17,923 bases of DNA, taken from Candidatus Woesearchaeota archaeon (GTDB lineage Archaea; Nanobdellota; Nanobdellia; Woesearchaeales; UBA11576). The stretch lies in NCBI GenBank assembly GCA_030591125.1, contig JAUVBP010000002.1:1-17923 (forward strand), given 5' to 3'. The translations under genes were made by a program, and so were the position numbers. Below the pieces are notes generated by a model that had not been told where the DNA came from, did not search any database, and saw only the letters and a program-made list of their open reading frames with translations. Position 1 is the stretch's first letter. Every line of letters starts with the position of its first letter. Of this stretch, positions 6,369 through 13,585 are shown piece after piece.

Positions 6369-6855
6369 CGTTTACTCCTTGCTCGCCCGAAATCGCCTCT
6401 ACTGCCTTATCAACAAATAAACGTGCCCTAAATAAATACTTTTTCATATCCGCCACGGAAATCACATCACAATTGTAATGCTCATCGCATATGACAAACT
6501 TATCCTTTCGCGCGAACTCGACAGGACTGGCCTTGTGCTCACACATAATCTTATGGAGAGTCACAAGCAGCTCTATGTCATCATCCTTGAACCCTGCTTT
6601 TCTCGCTTCCGGGTCAAAGGCCTTGAAAGCAGCATCAAAATCTTCAGTCACCCTCTTTTTTGCTGGAGCGTCTTCCGCACCTTTCCTAACCAAAAAAGCA
6701 CGCATAGCACTGGTAATTGCAGTGTAGACATCACCTGCAACAGCGAGGATGAGCTTAGGATCATCGACGACAGGATATGTCTTTATCAGCAACTGCTCAG
6801 CGACCTGCAGATCCTTCCGCGCCTTTGATAAAAGCTCTTGACAAGAGTCCATCAT
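6361..6855 (-). CDS. HEPN-like helical protein, first of a paralogous pair
   Basis: This 164-residue, predominantly helical protein has no named family that I can prove. The N-terminal helices (LLSKARKDLQVAEQLLIKTY and AVAGDVYTAITSAMRAFLV) have HEPN-like character. The region LHKIMCEHKASPVEFARKDK with VICDEHYNCDVIS and the final helix (KKYLFRARLFVDKAVEAI) aligns in order with the downstream 154-residue protein, suggesting an ancient duplication. Two adjacent ATGs (6855 and 6852) are possible starts. It follows NAC by 26 bp and overlaps its paralogue by 8 bp. The gene neighbourhood with NAC and Sec61-beta points to nascent-chain or RNA-related work, which is inference only. Confidence 0.8.
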   Translation of the reverse strand: MMDSCQELLSKARKDLQVAEQLLIKTYPVVDDPKLILAVAGDVYTAITSAMRAFLVRKGAEDAPAKKRVTEDFDAAFKAFDPEARKAGFKDDDIELLVTLHKIMCEHKASPVEFARKDKFVICDEHYNCDVISVADMKKYLFRARLFVDKAVEAISGEQGVNDG

Positions 6856-6881
6856 GTATAAAGTGAATCGTTCAAGCAGAT

Positions 6882-7220
6882 CTATTCCTGAAGCGACATT
6901 ATAGCGGCTGCGAGGTCTCCCTTGCTCTCCTCAATCGCAGCCCTGGCCTTCTCTTCCGAGACATTGGCCTGTTCCATGACTGTCTTCACATCATCCTCAC
7001 TTATATCCGGCTCTGTAGAGAGAGGACGCTCATGGATGTTGCCCACGATCTGAAGGGTCTCCTGGCCCATCATATTCACCTTAGAGACCTGTGGGTCAGT
7101 TATGACCAACTCAGCCTCAGGAGTCTTGATTATGACCTCGGTGGCAGGAATCTCGACCTGCTGAATACCCATGCGCTTCATCATCTGCGCCATCTTACGG
7201 GGATTCATTCCAGGCATCAT
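6882..7220 (-). CDS. nac: Nascent polypeptide-associated complex protein (archaeal NAC)
   Basis: Archaeal NAC forms a homodimer on the ribosome near the tunnel exit and binds nascent chains. This 112-residue protein starts MMPGMNPRKMAQMMKRMGI, the basic ribosome-binding helix. It continues with the NAC beta-barrel segment (VEIPATEVIIKTPEAELVITDPQV) and ends with a UBA-like domain (SEDDVKTVMEQANVSEEKARAAIEES, ending AAIMSLQE). Length and order are standard for the family. Its ATG lies one base after the Sec61-beta stop codon, so the two are cotranscribed and likely coupled, linking ribosome-associated chaperoning to the translocon. Confidence 0.96.
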   Translation of the reverse strand: MMPGMNPRKMAQMMKRMGIQQVEIPATEVIIKTPEAELVITDPQVSKVNMMGQETLQIVGNIHERPLSTEPDISEDDVKTVMEQANVSEEKARAAIEESKGDLAAAIMSLQE

Positions 7221-7221
7221 T

Positions 7222-7401
7222 TTATTGTAGACCTAAGAAGCCATATCCCTGCAGGTGCAGGAGTATGACAAAAACCATCAAGACAATGCAAAGCACCACA
7301 ACGTGCCCTGGCTTGATCTCTATGTTAGAACTATAATCATCGAAATAACGCGTCAGACCACCCATACCGGACGGAAGATTGACCTTAGTCTGCTTTGCCA
7401 T
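7222..7401 (-). CDS. secG: Preprotein translocase Sec61-beta subunit (archaeal SecG)
   Basis: This is the small tail-anchored subunit of the archaeal SecYE-beta translocon. I translated it directly, giving 59 residues. The N-terminus MAKQTKVNLPSGMGG and the GLTRYFDDYSSNIEIKPGHV motif match the family pattern (PSG-x-G-G-L-x-R-Y-F-x-x-x-x-x-x-I-x-I-x-P). One hydrophobic segment follows (about residues 34-50, VVVLCIVLMVFVILLHL) and then a short tail. Start ATG is at 7401, and a TATA box at 7426-7442 predicts a transcript with almost no leader. The NAC gene follows after 1 bp. Length is normal for archaeal Sec61-beta. Confidence 0.93.
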   Translation of the reverse strand: MAKQTKVNLPSGMGGLTRYFDDYSSNIEIKPGHVVVLCIVLMVFVILLHLQGYGFLGLQ

Positions 7402-7425
7402 GGTGGCTTTTTGGGAGAAGTAGGA

Positions 7426-7442
7426 TGTTTATAAAGGTTGTG
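7426..7442 (-). promoter_or_regulatory. TATA/BRE promoter of the Sec61-beta/NAC operon
   Basis: The minus strand reads CACAACCTTTATAAACA. Its TATA centre near 7431 lies about 30 bp before the ATG at 7401, predicting a very short leader. It is divergent from the rnpB promoter about 60 bp away. Confidence 0.65.
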
Positions 7443-7489
7443 GCAGGGTCCTTCAAGGGCCAGATACTGGTAAGATATTGCTCAAAGAA

Positions 7490-7501
7490 ACACTTTTTAA
7501 G
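7490..7501 (+). promoter_or_regulatory. Promoter of RNase P RNA
   Basis: The A/T element around CACTTTTTAAGTG is centred near 7497, 26-27 bp before the predicted RNA 5' end at 7524. This agrees with the usual archaeal TATA-to-start distance. Confidence 0.55.
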
Positions 7502-7523
7502 TGAGCCAGTCTCACTTCCTTCT

Positions 7524-7855
7524 GTAAGACCACAAGTTGACAACCGGATATGTGGACTTCGTCTTCATAGCTGAGGAAAGTCCGCCCACTTTTGCAGCAA
7601 CTCGTGGAAGCGAGGCGCGGAGACGCGCGGCAACAGCTCAGAAACGAAACCGCCTCAGGGCAGGATGATAGGTGCGAAGCCTTTCGCGAGAGAGGTGAGT
7701 TAACCCCTGGACGTTCCTGAAGGGAGGGATTAAACGGCTAGCCCTTGCTTGTGCAAGTCCTTATGGGCGCTAAGTAGAATGTCAACACAGGCTATCGATA
7801 TCCGGCTCGACCGGGTGTTTTGGGCCTGACAGAAGGCGGCTTATTGTGGTCTTAC
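7524..7855 (+). ncRNA. rnpB: RNase P RNA
   Basis: This is the catalytic RNA of RNase P, which removes 5' leaders from pre-tRNAs. The universally conserved segments are present in order. CR-I/P4 is GAGGAAAGTCCGCC near 7573. The AGTAGAATGTC segment lies at about 7773-7783. The 3' CR-V segment ACAGAAGGCGGCTTA ends near 7842. The ends are set by a perfect 12-bp P1 helix, GTAAGACCACAA (7524-7535) with TTGTGGTCTTAC (7844-7855), giving about 332 nt, consistent with an archaeal type A-like RNA. Downstream lies a T-rich stretch (TCTTTATTTATTCT) that probably terminates transcription. Several tRNAs in the window are potential substrates. Confidence 0.96.
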
Positions 7856-7856
7856 G

Positions 7857-7870
7857 TCTTTATTTATTCT
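7857..7870 (+). terminator. T-rich termination tract after rnpB
   Basis: The stretch TCTTTATTTATTCT directly follows the P1 helix of RNase P RNA. Archaeal polymerase stops at T-rich tracts, so this is the likely 3' end signal. Confidence 0.45.
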
Positions 7871-7876
7871 AGAACT

Positions 7877-7921
7877 CACTACTCTTTCTCGAAAATCAAT
7901 ATACTGAACTCTTCCTTGCCC
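7877..7921 (-). pseudogene. Orphan 45-bp copy of the 3' end of the THUMP methyltransferase gene
   Basis: This stretch is identical over 45 bp to 8018-8062. It holds the last codons of the methyltransferase gene (GKEEFSILIFEKE plus stop) but is not joined to any reading frame. The two copies are 141 bp apart, start to start. The lack of any mismatch in a noncoding copy points to a recent duplication or to selection on the DNA or RNA sequence. Confidence 0.85.
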
Positions 7922-7922
7922 A

Positions 7923-7950
7923 CAACCTTTTTGCTTGCGCAAAAACGTTG
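7923..7950. repeat. Strong hairpin between the 45-bp repeats
   Basis: CAAC-C-TTTTTGC, a 4-nt loop TTGC, then GCAAAAA-C-GTTG form an 11-bp stem with a single C/C mismatch. It lies between the two copies of the 45-bp repeat, downstream of rnpB. It may be a processing or termination structure or part of a small inserted element. Confidence 0.7.
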
Positions 7951-7963
7951 ACGAAAAATCATC

Positions 7964-7990
7964 GTGGTATCTCCCTCTGTTCGATACCAC
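7964..7990. repeat. 8-bp inverted repeat between the 45-bp repeats
   Basis: GTGGTATC (7964-7971) and GATACCAC (7983-7990) are perfect inverted repeats around an 11-nt loop. On the minus strand this hairpin follows the methyltransferase stop codon by about 30 bp and could be its mRNA 3' structure. Confidence 0.65.
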
Positions 7991-8017
7991 TCAAGTCAAA
8001 GAAATAAACCGCGCAGC

Positions 8018-8062
8018 CACTACTCTTTCTCGAAAATCAATATACTGAACTCTTCCTTGCCC
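8018..8062. repeat. 45-bp direct repeat, copy inside the methyltransferase gene
   Basis: This copy lies at the true 3' end of the methyltransferase gene and is exact over 45 bp with 7877-7921. The flanks on both sides differ between the copies, so the repeat edges are sharp. Confidence 0.9.
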
Positions 8063-9156
8063 TGCATCAACTTGAAGTTGGCAGTAAGGTGGAAGTGGTG
8101 CCGCTGGGCATGGTTGAGTATCTGTTGATAGTTCTTCACCAACAGAACAATCCTGCCTTCAGGCTTGAGTACGAAGTCAGCAGTATAGAACAACTCCTGG
8201 AATATCTTCTCCAATCCCTTCTCAGTCAGGAGCCGACACACCTTCGGGGGATTAGATATTATCCTGTCGACAGACTGCTTCTCGAACTTCGTGTCCAGCC
8301 ACTCGACATCCATCCTTGTAAAATTGATCTGCTTGTTGATGCCTGCGATCTTCGCGTTCTTCTCAGCAGAACGCAAGAAACGCTGCTGTGCATCAGAAGC
8401 TGTTATGCCTTTGATGTCATGCACTTCCTTGTCATGCTTCTCAAAGAACGCATCGAAATCAAAATCCTTGAGCTGCGGAAAGTTAAGGAATGCAAACCTG
8501 TCCTTATTGTAGAACCCTACTGGCTTCTTAGAGGCGTGAAGAGCTGCCTCAATCGCGACCACACCTGAATGAGCGAACGGATCAAGAACAATCATACCTT
8601 CCTTGAATCCTCCGAGACGGACAAGAGAGTATGCGACAGTGGCCTTGACAGAATCTGCAAGAGCAAAGATGCGATAAGAACGCTTGCTCAGGTCAAAGCC
8701 TGCAAAATCCACTCCAAAATAAAGGTCATCTTCACATATGTATACATATAGTGTGACATCAGGATCCTCAAGGTCTACAGTGGCACCGCACTTCTCATGA
8801 TACTTCTCATATATCACTCCGCCGACCTCGCGCTCGGTCTCCATTGTGTCGAACATATCATTTTCGACTATCTTACAGCGGACCACGAACTTCCTGTCCT
8901 TGAGCCATTGCTCGAGATCAAGACCTTTTATCACTTCCATTGCCTGTTCAAGATCCTTTGCCGGTGATGCTGTGAAAAGATGGAGCACTTTAACCGCAGA
9001 CTGTGACCTGTAACAGAGAGAGCAGAAATCCTCAAGATTCTCTGTGTCAAAAAGTGCGACAGAACGCTTCAGTGTGCAATCTACACCGATAAGCTCTTTC
9101 GATTCCTTCCCAGAAACAGCCTCTAATCCGGGGTGGGTTATTATCGCGCCTTTCAT
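8020..9156 (-). CDS. THUMP-domain RNA methyltransferase, Trm14/RlmL-like
   Basis: This 378-residue protein probably methylates a guanine N2 or similar position in tRNA or rRNA with S-adenosylmethionine. The N-terminal part (KGAIITHPGLEAVSGKE...) and the segment up to VTLYVYICEDDLYFGVDFAG resemble the N-terminal/THUMP RNA-binding module. The catalytic half has motif I VLDPFAHSGVVAIEAAL (about residues 190-206) and the motif IV site SNPPK (about 301-305). Family members usually have NPPY or NPPF with a G after it, so NPPK is a deviation at the residue that stacks on the target base. The start ATG at 9156 is preferred over a GTG at 9189 because homologues begin near the KGAIITHPGLE segment. Its last 45 bp are duplicated next to rnpB. 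It follows gyrA by 64 bp. Confidence 0.88.
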   Translation of the reverse strand: MKGAIITHPGLEAVSGKESKELIGVDCTLKRSVALFDTENLEDFCSLCYRSQSAVKVLHLFTASPAKDLEQAMEVIKGLDLEQWLKDRKFVVRCKIVENDMFDTMETEREVGGVIYEKYHEKCGATVDLEDPDVTLYVYICEDDLYFGVDFAGFDLSKRSYRIFALADSVKATVAYSLVRLGGFKEGMIVLDPFAHSGVVAIEAALHASKKPVGFYNKDRFAFLNFPQLKDFDFDAFFEKHDKEVHDIKGITASDAQQRFLRSAEKNAKIAGINKQINFTRMDVEWLDTKFEKQSVDRIISNPPKVCRLLTEKGLEKIFQELFYTADFVLKPEGRIVLLVKNYQQILNHAQRHHFHLTANFKLMQGKEEFSILIFEKE

Positions 9157-9220
9157 TTTGGGGTGTAGATGATCCACCTTCCAGAACACAGTCCAGAGGC
9201 AGCTGAAAAATAAGTATTGA

Positions 9221-11710
9221 CTACTCGTTTATAATCTTAGCGGCATCGACCAGCCTGTCATCCTGGCCCATCTTCATCAGCCGCACGCCTTGTGTCGCAC
9301 GACCTATCGCAGATATGTTCCTGACAGGAGTCCTTATGATTATACCATTCTGTGAGATGAGCATGATCTCATCATCATCAGTCACAGACCTGATTGCAGA
9401 AACATTGCCGTTGCGTTCAGAGCAGATTATGTTCTTCACACCTACGCCGCCACGCTTTATGAACCTGTACTCAGATACGTCAGTACGCTTACCATAACCG
9501 TTCTCTGTCACGGTGAGCAGTGTCTTCTCATCCTCTGCACGCACCATCCCTATGACAATATCATCACCTTTCAGGCTTATGCCACGCACTCCTGCAGCAG
9601 ACCTGCCCATAGGCCTTATGTCAGACTCAGCGAAACGGATGGCCATACCATCCTTTGTCGCTATTATGATATTCATATTCCCATCAGTCATCACAACATC
9701 TATGAGCGCATCACCCTCGTTCACGGAGACTGCCCTGATACCGCCCTTCCTCGGCCTAGAGAATGCCTCAAGAGAGGTCTTCTTCACAGTCCCGTTCCGC
9801 GTACACATTATCAGGTAATGCTGGTCGTCAAACTCCTGTACCGGCACAAAAGCCCGGATGTACTCATCCTTGCCGAGCCTGAGCAGGTTGACTATCGCCT
9901 TGCCTTTTGCCTGTCTCGACCCCACAGGTATCTCATAGACCTTGAGCCAATACACCTGCCCTTTGTTCGAGAAGAAAAGCACATTTGAATGTGTCGATGA
10001 GATGAAAAGATGCTCGATAAAATCATCATCTTTTGTGGTGGCAGCGATTATCCCCTTGCCACCGCGTCCCTGATTGCGATATGTGTCCACAGGCAGGCGC
10101 TTTATGTAGCCCGCATGCGTGACAGTGACGACAACATCCTCTTCCTCTATAAGATCAGCTATACATATATCATCATCGTCTTCCATGCTTATCTCTGTCC
10201 GGCGCTCATCAGCATACTTGTCCTTTATCTCGGACAGCTCGTCTTTTATTATGCCCTTCACCCGCTCTTCAGAATCGAGTATCGATCTAAGCTCAATTAT
10301 CAGCTCCAAAAGATCCTTGTGCTCATCCTTTATCTTGACCTGCTCAAGAGAGGCAAGCTTCTGAAGCCGCATCTCCAATATTGCCTTGGACTGTATCTCA
10401 GTAAGGGAGTAATCAGCCATCAAGACAGACTTTGCAGTGTCAGCATCCTTTGACTGCTTGATCTTCTGCACAATATTATCTATGTCATCAAGAGCGGTGA
10501 TCAGCCCTTCAAGGATATGCGCCCGCTCCTCTGCCTTTGTCAGGTCGAACTGAGTGCGCCTCCTCACGACCTCTACACGATGACCGATGAAACAACTGAG
10601 CATATCGTGCAGGTTGACGATCCTGGGAGCCTTATCGATAAGACCCAGACAATTTATCCCGAAAGTCGTCTCCATCCTTGAATGCTTGAACAGCTGGTTA
10701 ATGACTATCTCAGGAGTAGCATCATTCTTCAGCTCTATGACGACACGCATGCCGTCCTTGTCAGACTCATCACGGATATCATATATCCCTAATATGTGCT
10801 TGCTCCTGACAAGATCAGCTATATGCTCGACGAGCAATGCCTTGTTCACCTGATAAGGCAGCTCATGGATTATTATCGCTTCCCGACCGCGGACAGTCTC
10901 GAAGCCGGTCTTTGCCTTGACCTTTATCTTTCCCCTGCCTGTAGCATAAGCATGCCTTATGCCCGAGAAACCTGTTATTATCCCTCCCGTCGGGAAGTCC
11001 GGACCCTTGATGTGCTCCATGAGCTGTTCAGGAGTCGCTTCAGGATCATCTATGAGAGCTATCGTCCCGTCAATCACCTCACCCATGTTATGCGGAGGTA
11101 TGTTGGTCGCCATACCGACAGCTATGCCTGAACTGCCATTGACCAGAAGATTAGGAAACTTACAAGGGAGCACGACAGGCTCCTTGAGCTCATTATCGAA
11201 GTTAGGCTGGAAATCAACAGTCTCTTTCTTGATGTCCTCCAGGATCTCTTCAGAAAGCTTAGACAGCCTGGCCTCAGTATATCTCATGGCGGCCGGTGAA
11301 TCACCGTCGACAGAACCAAAATTCCCCTGGCCTGATATCAGCAGGTATCGTAACGAGAAAGTCTGTGCCATCCGCACCATAGTGTCATAGACTGCCGAAT
11401 CACCATGCGGATGATACTTACCTATGACCTCACCCACAATCCTTGCAGACTTCTTGAACGGCTTGTTCGAGAACATGCCAAGCTCGTTCATCGCGAACAG
11501 CACACGCCTATGGACTGGCTTGAGTCCATCTCTCACGTCGGGTAAGGCACGGCTGACTATGACAGACATAGAATAATCAAGATAAGAACGCTTCACCTCT
11601 TCCTCAACTATCGTAGGTATTATACGCTCATCAGTATCTGTTTTCTGAGGCATGCTTCCCGCATTCTCTTCAGGTGTACTACCTGTTCCGTCATTGTTCT
11701 CTTCAGTCAT
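9221..11710 (-). CDS. gyrA: DNA gyrase subunit A
   Basis: This 829-residue protein is the DNA cleavage and wrapping subunit of gyrase, acting with GyrB to introduce negative supercoils. It has the winged-helix segment [11 protein letters not shown] (Ser and Asp of the quinolone region as in sensitive bacteria), the catalytic tyrosine in [10 protein letters not shown] (Tyr144), and the breakage-reunion core. A C-terminal beta-pinwheel follows with the GyrA box QGRGGKG (about 547-553), which marks gyrase rather than topoisomerase IV. ATG 11710 (MTEENNDG) is chosen. An upstream TTG would add 29 unconserved residues. gyrB is not adjacent: the upstream gene is a zinc ribbon. Bacterial-type gyrase occurs in several archaeal groups and is thought to derive from bacteria. 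Confidence 0.96.
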   Translation of the reverse strand: MTEENNDGTGSTPEENAGSMPQKTDTDERIIPTIVEEEVKRSYLDYSMSVIVSRALPDVRDGLKPVHRRVLFAMNELGMFSNKPFKKSARIVGEVIGKYHPHGDSAVYDTMVRMAQTFSLRYLLISGQGNFGSVDGDSPAAMRYTEARLSKLSEEILEDIKKETVDFQPNFDNELKEPVVLPCKFPNLLVNGSSGIAVGMATNIPPHNMGEVIDGTIALIDDPEATPEQLMEHIKGPDFPTGGIITGFSGIRHAYATGRGKIKVKAKTGFETVRGREAIIIHELPYQVNKALLVEHIADLVRSKHILGIYDIRDESDKDGMRVVIELKNDATPEIVINQLFKHSRMETTFGINCLGLIDKAPRIVNLHDMLSCFIGHRVEVVRRRTQFDLTKAEERAHILEGLITALDDIDNIVQKIKQSKDADTAKSVLMADYSLTEIQSKAILEMRLQKLASLEQVKIKDEHKDLLELIIELRSILDSEERVKGIIKDELSEIKDKYADERRTEISMEDDDDICIADLIEEEDVVVTVTHAGYIKRLPVDTYRNQGRGGKGIIAATTKDDDFIEHLFISSTHSNVLFFSNKGQVYWLKVYEIPVGSRQAKGKAIVNLLRLGKDEYIRAFVPVQEFDDQHYLIMCTRNGTVKKTSLEAFSRPRKGGIRAVSVNEGDALIDVVMTDGNMNIIIATKDGMAIRFAESDIRPMGRSAAGVRGISLKGDDIVIGMVRAEDEKTLLTVTENGYGKRTDVSEYRFIKRGGVGVKNIICSERNGNVSAIRSVTDDDEIMLISQNGIIIRTPVRNISAIGRATQGVRLMKMGQDDRLVDAAKIINE

Positions 11711-11974
11711 CCTGTACCGCTCTGCCCATGAATTCCCTACTATATCTGTTGTAAAATCTGTATTAAATCTATTGCGAAAATCACTTGAAAATCGCAAGAA
11801 TCTACACTAAAAAAATCCAGACCCTTTATATTTGTTTGGTTTTTAAAAGGCCCGTAGAGAGCTTGTGCTGTATGAATTTAAGGTTTTAGCGACCAAGAAT
11901 TCCGCGGTTAAAAGGGCTGGAAAGGTGCTTTGTCATGTATGTCAGTTGCAAGTCAATTGTAAGTCAATCATAAG
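11711..11974. other. Intergenic region upstream of gyrA
   Basis: No gene was seen in these 264 bp. The region holds two A/T-rich promoter-like elements on the minus strand, CAAATATAAAGGGT (11821-11834) and CCTTTTAAAAACC (about 11838-11850), either of which could serve gyrA. It also holds most of an 11-bp tandem repeat near its right end. Choice between the promoters cannot be made from sequence alone. Confidence 0.55.
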
Positions 11975-11983
11975 TCAGTTCGG
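11940..11983. repeat. Four tandem 11-bp units (AGTCARTTRTA-like)
   Basis: The units TGTCAGTTGCA, AGTCAATTGTA, AGTCAATCATA and AGTCAGTTCGG follow each other without gaps. The period is about one helical turn. The array spans the stop codon of the zinc-ribbon gene and lies 230 bp or more upstream of the gyrA start. It may be a protein-binding array or simple sequence slippage. Confidence 0.65.
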
Positions 11984-12145
11984 CAGCTTTTTCAGTATGT
12001 GATCCTTGACCTTGAAGTTCTTTCCACAGTACACACAGGACTTGCGCCTGTCAGCAAGGATCCTCGTATCCGTATGATACTTCATGTTGTTGCCGCACTT
12101 CGGGCAAAGAAGAAGAAAATAGAATTTTGGCAAGGTATCAAGCAC
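11975..12145 (-). CDS. Small zinc-ribbon protein
   Basis: This short protein of about 56 residues has two CxxC knuckles: CPKC at residues 14-17 and CVYC at 37-40, separated by 19 residues, with a Lys-rich C-terminus (KNFKVKDHILKKLPN). Such single zinc ribbons usually bind nucleic acid or act as adaptor subunits. A specific function is not recognised. There is no suitable ATG. A GTG at 12145 overlaps the scpB stop by 8 bases, and a TTG at 12133 lies just after it with GGGTG upstream. The longer reading frame further upstream overlaps scpB and is not credible. The context suggests cotranscription with scpB. Confidence 0.75.
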   Translation of the reverse strand: MLDTLPKFYFLLLCPKCGNNMKYHTDTRILADRRKSCVYCGKNFKVKDHILKKLPN

Positions 12146-13556
12146 CCTTATCCTGATCTTCCGCAGTCTCTTCAGTAGTTTCGGGAGCATCAGGAGTTTT
12201 GGAAGTATCCGGAGCCTCAACAGGCTCTTCAGGATCTTCTGACCCTTCCTGCTTGGCTGCCTTTTCCTGAGCCTCTTTATCGAACTGGCCAGGATATTCC
12301 TCAACAGGCATATCCTTATCCTTGCCGTCGGCAGAAGACTCCTCTACAGGTGCGCCCCTGTCCTCTACTCTGGCTCCTTCCTCGTCGTGCACTGCACCTT
12401 CTCTCTTCTCTGCTATCTCATCAGAATGATTTTCCTGTCCCTTGGGAGCTATGTGCTCCATAGAACCTGCGACAAACTCTTCAAGCTTAGGATGCAGATC
12501 GCGCTCAGGAAGAGCATCCTCATCATTCTCCTCTTCAGGTTCATCCTCTGCTATCAACTCCTGAGCAAGGCGTTTGGCTTTCGCTTCAGGAGTCTCTTCA
12601 GGAGTCTTTTCATCCTCTCCAGAAGCTTCATCACCACCAGTCTCAGCATCTTCAGCATCTTCAGTATCCGCGCCCTTTACAGTGCCTTCTTCTGCACCTT
12701 CTTCTGCACCTTCAGCAGGCGCTCTCTCACTCCCCTCAGCATCCTGACCAAACGCTTTTATTCCCGTCCCAGCAGCCTTTTCCTGCCTTGGTGGCGCATC
12801 ATTATATATCTCAACTTCTGCCCCTGTATGCGGCTTATGCCCTTCAGGAGGCACATCAATGTAAGGTTCAAGCTCAATCGCACCATCTTCGCCAGTCATG
12901 ATTGTCTTTTCCTCAGCCGCCTTTCCAACAGCCCCATCAGAATCTTCTTTAGCTTTTTTTCCAGACATATCAATCCCCTCCTGCGCATCTTCACCCTCAG
13001 GACCAAGCCGTTCCTCTTCCTTCTCGAACTCATCCACCTTCTTCTGGACAGCTGCCTCAACCTGCTTGAAGTCCTTGAACACTTCCTTGATCGCCTTATT
13101 GTCAGGCAGATCAAAATAATCAAGGAACTTCTGGGTCACCTTGACGAGAAAACTCCGTCCATTACGCTCTTTAGCGATAAATCCCAGACGCTCGAGCTCA
13201 GATATATGCTCATACGCCTTGTTGGTCCTCACTTTTATGACATCAGACTGCAACGCAGGCTGCTTCCATGCGATCACTGCAAGAGTCTCAAGGATCGTCT
13301 TGCTCAGCTCAGTATGCGGATTCACTTTCTGCACAAGAGAGAGGAAGCCCTCTTTGACAGTAAGTTTCCACCCGTCATCTTCCTCGACGATAAGCAGCGG
13401 ACGTTCAGCTTCCCTGTAATCAAGAATAAGATCCTTTATCGCCTCTTTCACAAGGCCAGGATTCTTCAGACCGAGCAATGACTGGAATTCATCCATGCTC
13501 ACTGCCCTGCCTGCCGCGAACAGTATAGCTTCAACCTCTTTTTTTATATCAGTCAT
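12138..13556 (-). CDS. scpB: Segregation and condensation protein B (ScpB) with long acidic tail
   Basis: ScpB binds the kleisin ScpA of the SMC complex and works in chromosome compaction. The first 165 or so residues match ScpB: EVEAILFAAGRAVSMDEFQSL, LSKTILETLAVIAWKQP and the second winged helix with KAYEHISELERLGFIA. From about residue 180 to the end at 472 the protein is low-complexity, rich in Glu, Asp, Ala, Gly and Pro, with a coiled-coil-like EFEKEEERL entry and no recognisable domain. ScpB is usually about 160-200 residues, so the tail more than doubles its length. ATG 13556 is chosen over a GTG at 13589 that overlaps the upstream stop codon. No ScpA or SMC gene lies in the window. 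Confidence 0.9.
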   Translation of the reverse strand: MTDIKKEVEAILFAAGRAVSMDEFQSLLGLKNPGLVKEAIKDLILDYREAERPLLIVEEDDGWKLTVKEGFLSLVQKVNPHTELSKTILETLAVIAWKQPALQSDVIKVRTNKAYEHISELERLGFIAKERNGRSFLVKVTQKFLDYFDLPDNKAIKEVFKDFKQVEAAVQKKVDEFEKEEERLGPEGEDAQEGIDMSGKKAKEDSDGAVGKAAEEKTIMTGEDGAIELEPYIDVPPEGHKPHTGAEVEIYNDAPPRQEKAAGTGIKAFGQDAEGSERAPAEGAEEGAEEGTVKGADTEDAEDAETGGDEASGEDEKTPEETPEAKAKRLAQELIAEDEPEEENDEDALPERDLHPKLEEFVAGSMEHIAPKGQENHSDEIAEKREGAVHDEEGARVEDRGAPVEESSADGKDKDMPVEEYPGQFDKEAQEKAAKQEGSEDPEEPVEAPDTSKTPDAPETTEETAEDQDKGA

Positions 13557-13585
13557 AGTGTAATGTTCTCTCGCGTAGTTCAATC

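Noticed and set aside
11711..11797. A 29-residue N-terminal extension of GyrA from a TTG codon
   Set aside because: The added residues resemble no GyrA N-terminus. The ATG at 11710 gives a normal start, although a TATA-like element 26-30 bp upstream of the TTG leaves some doubt.
12146..12304. The longer Arg/Leu/Lys-rich N-terminus of the zinc-ribbon frame
   Set aside because: It overlaps scpB in another frame and is a composition artefact. The zinc ribbon itself begins after the scpB stop codon.
12387..13481. A 364-codon open frame on the plus strand
   Set aside because: It is antisense to scpB. Its composition (rich in Leu, Phe, Arg, Ser) mirrors the acidic and Lys-rich coding strand, and it has no promoter or family motif.
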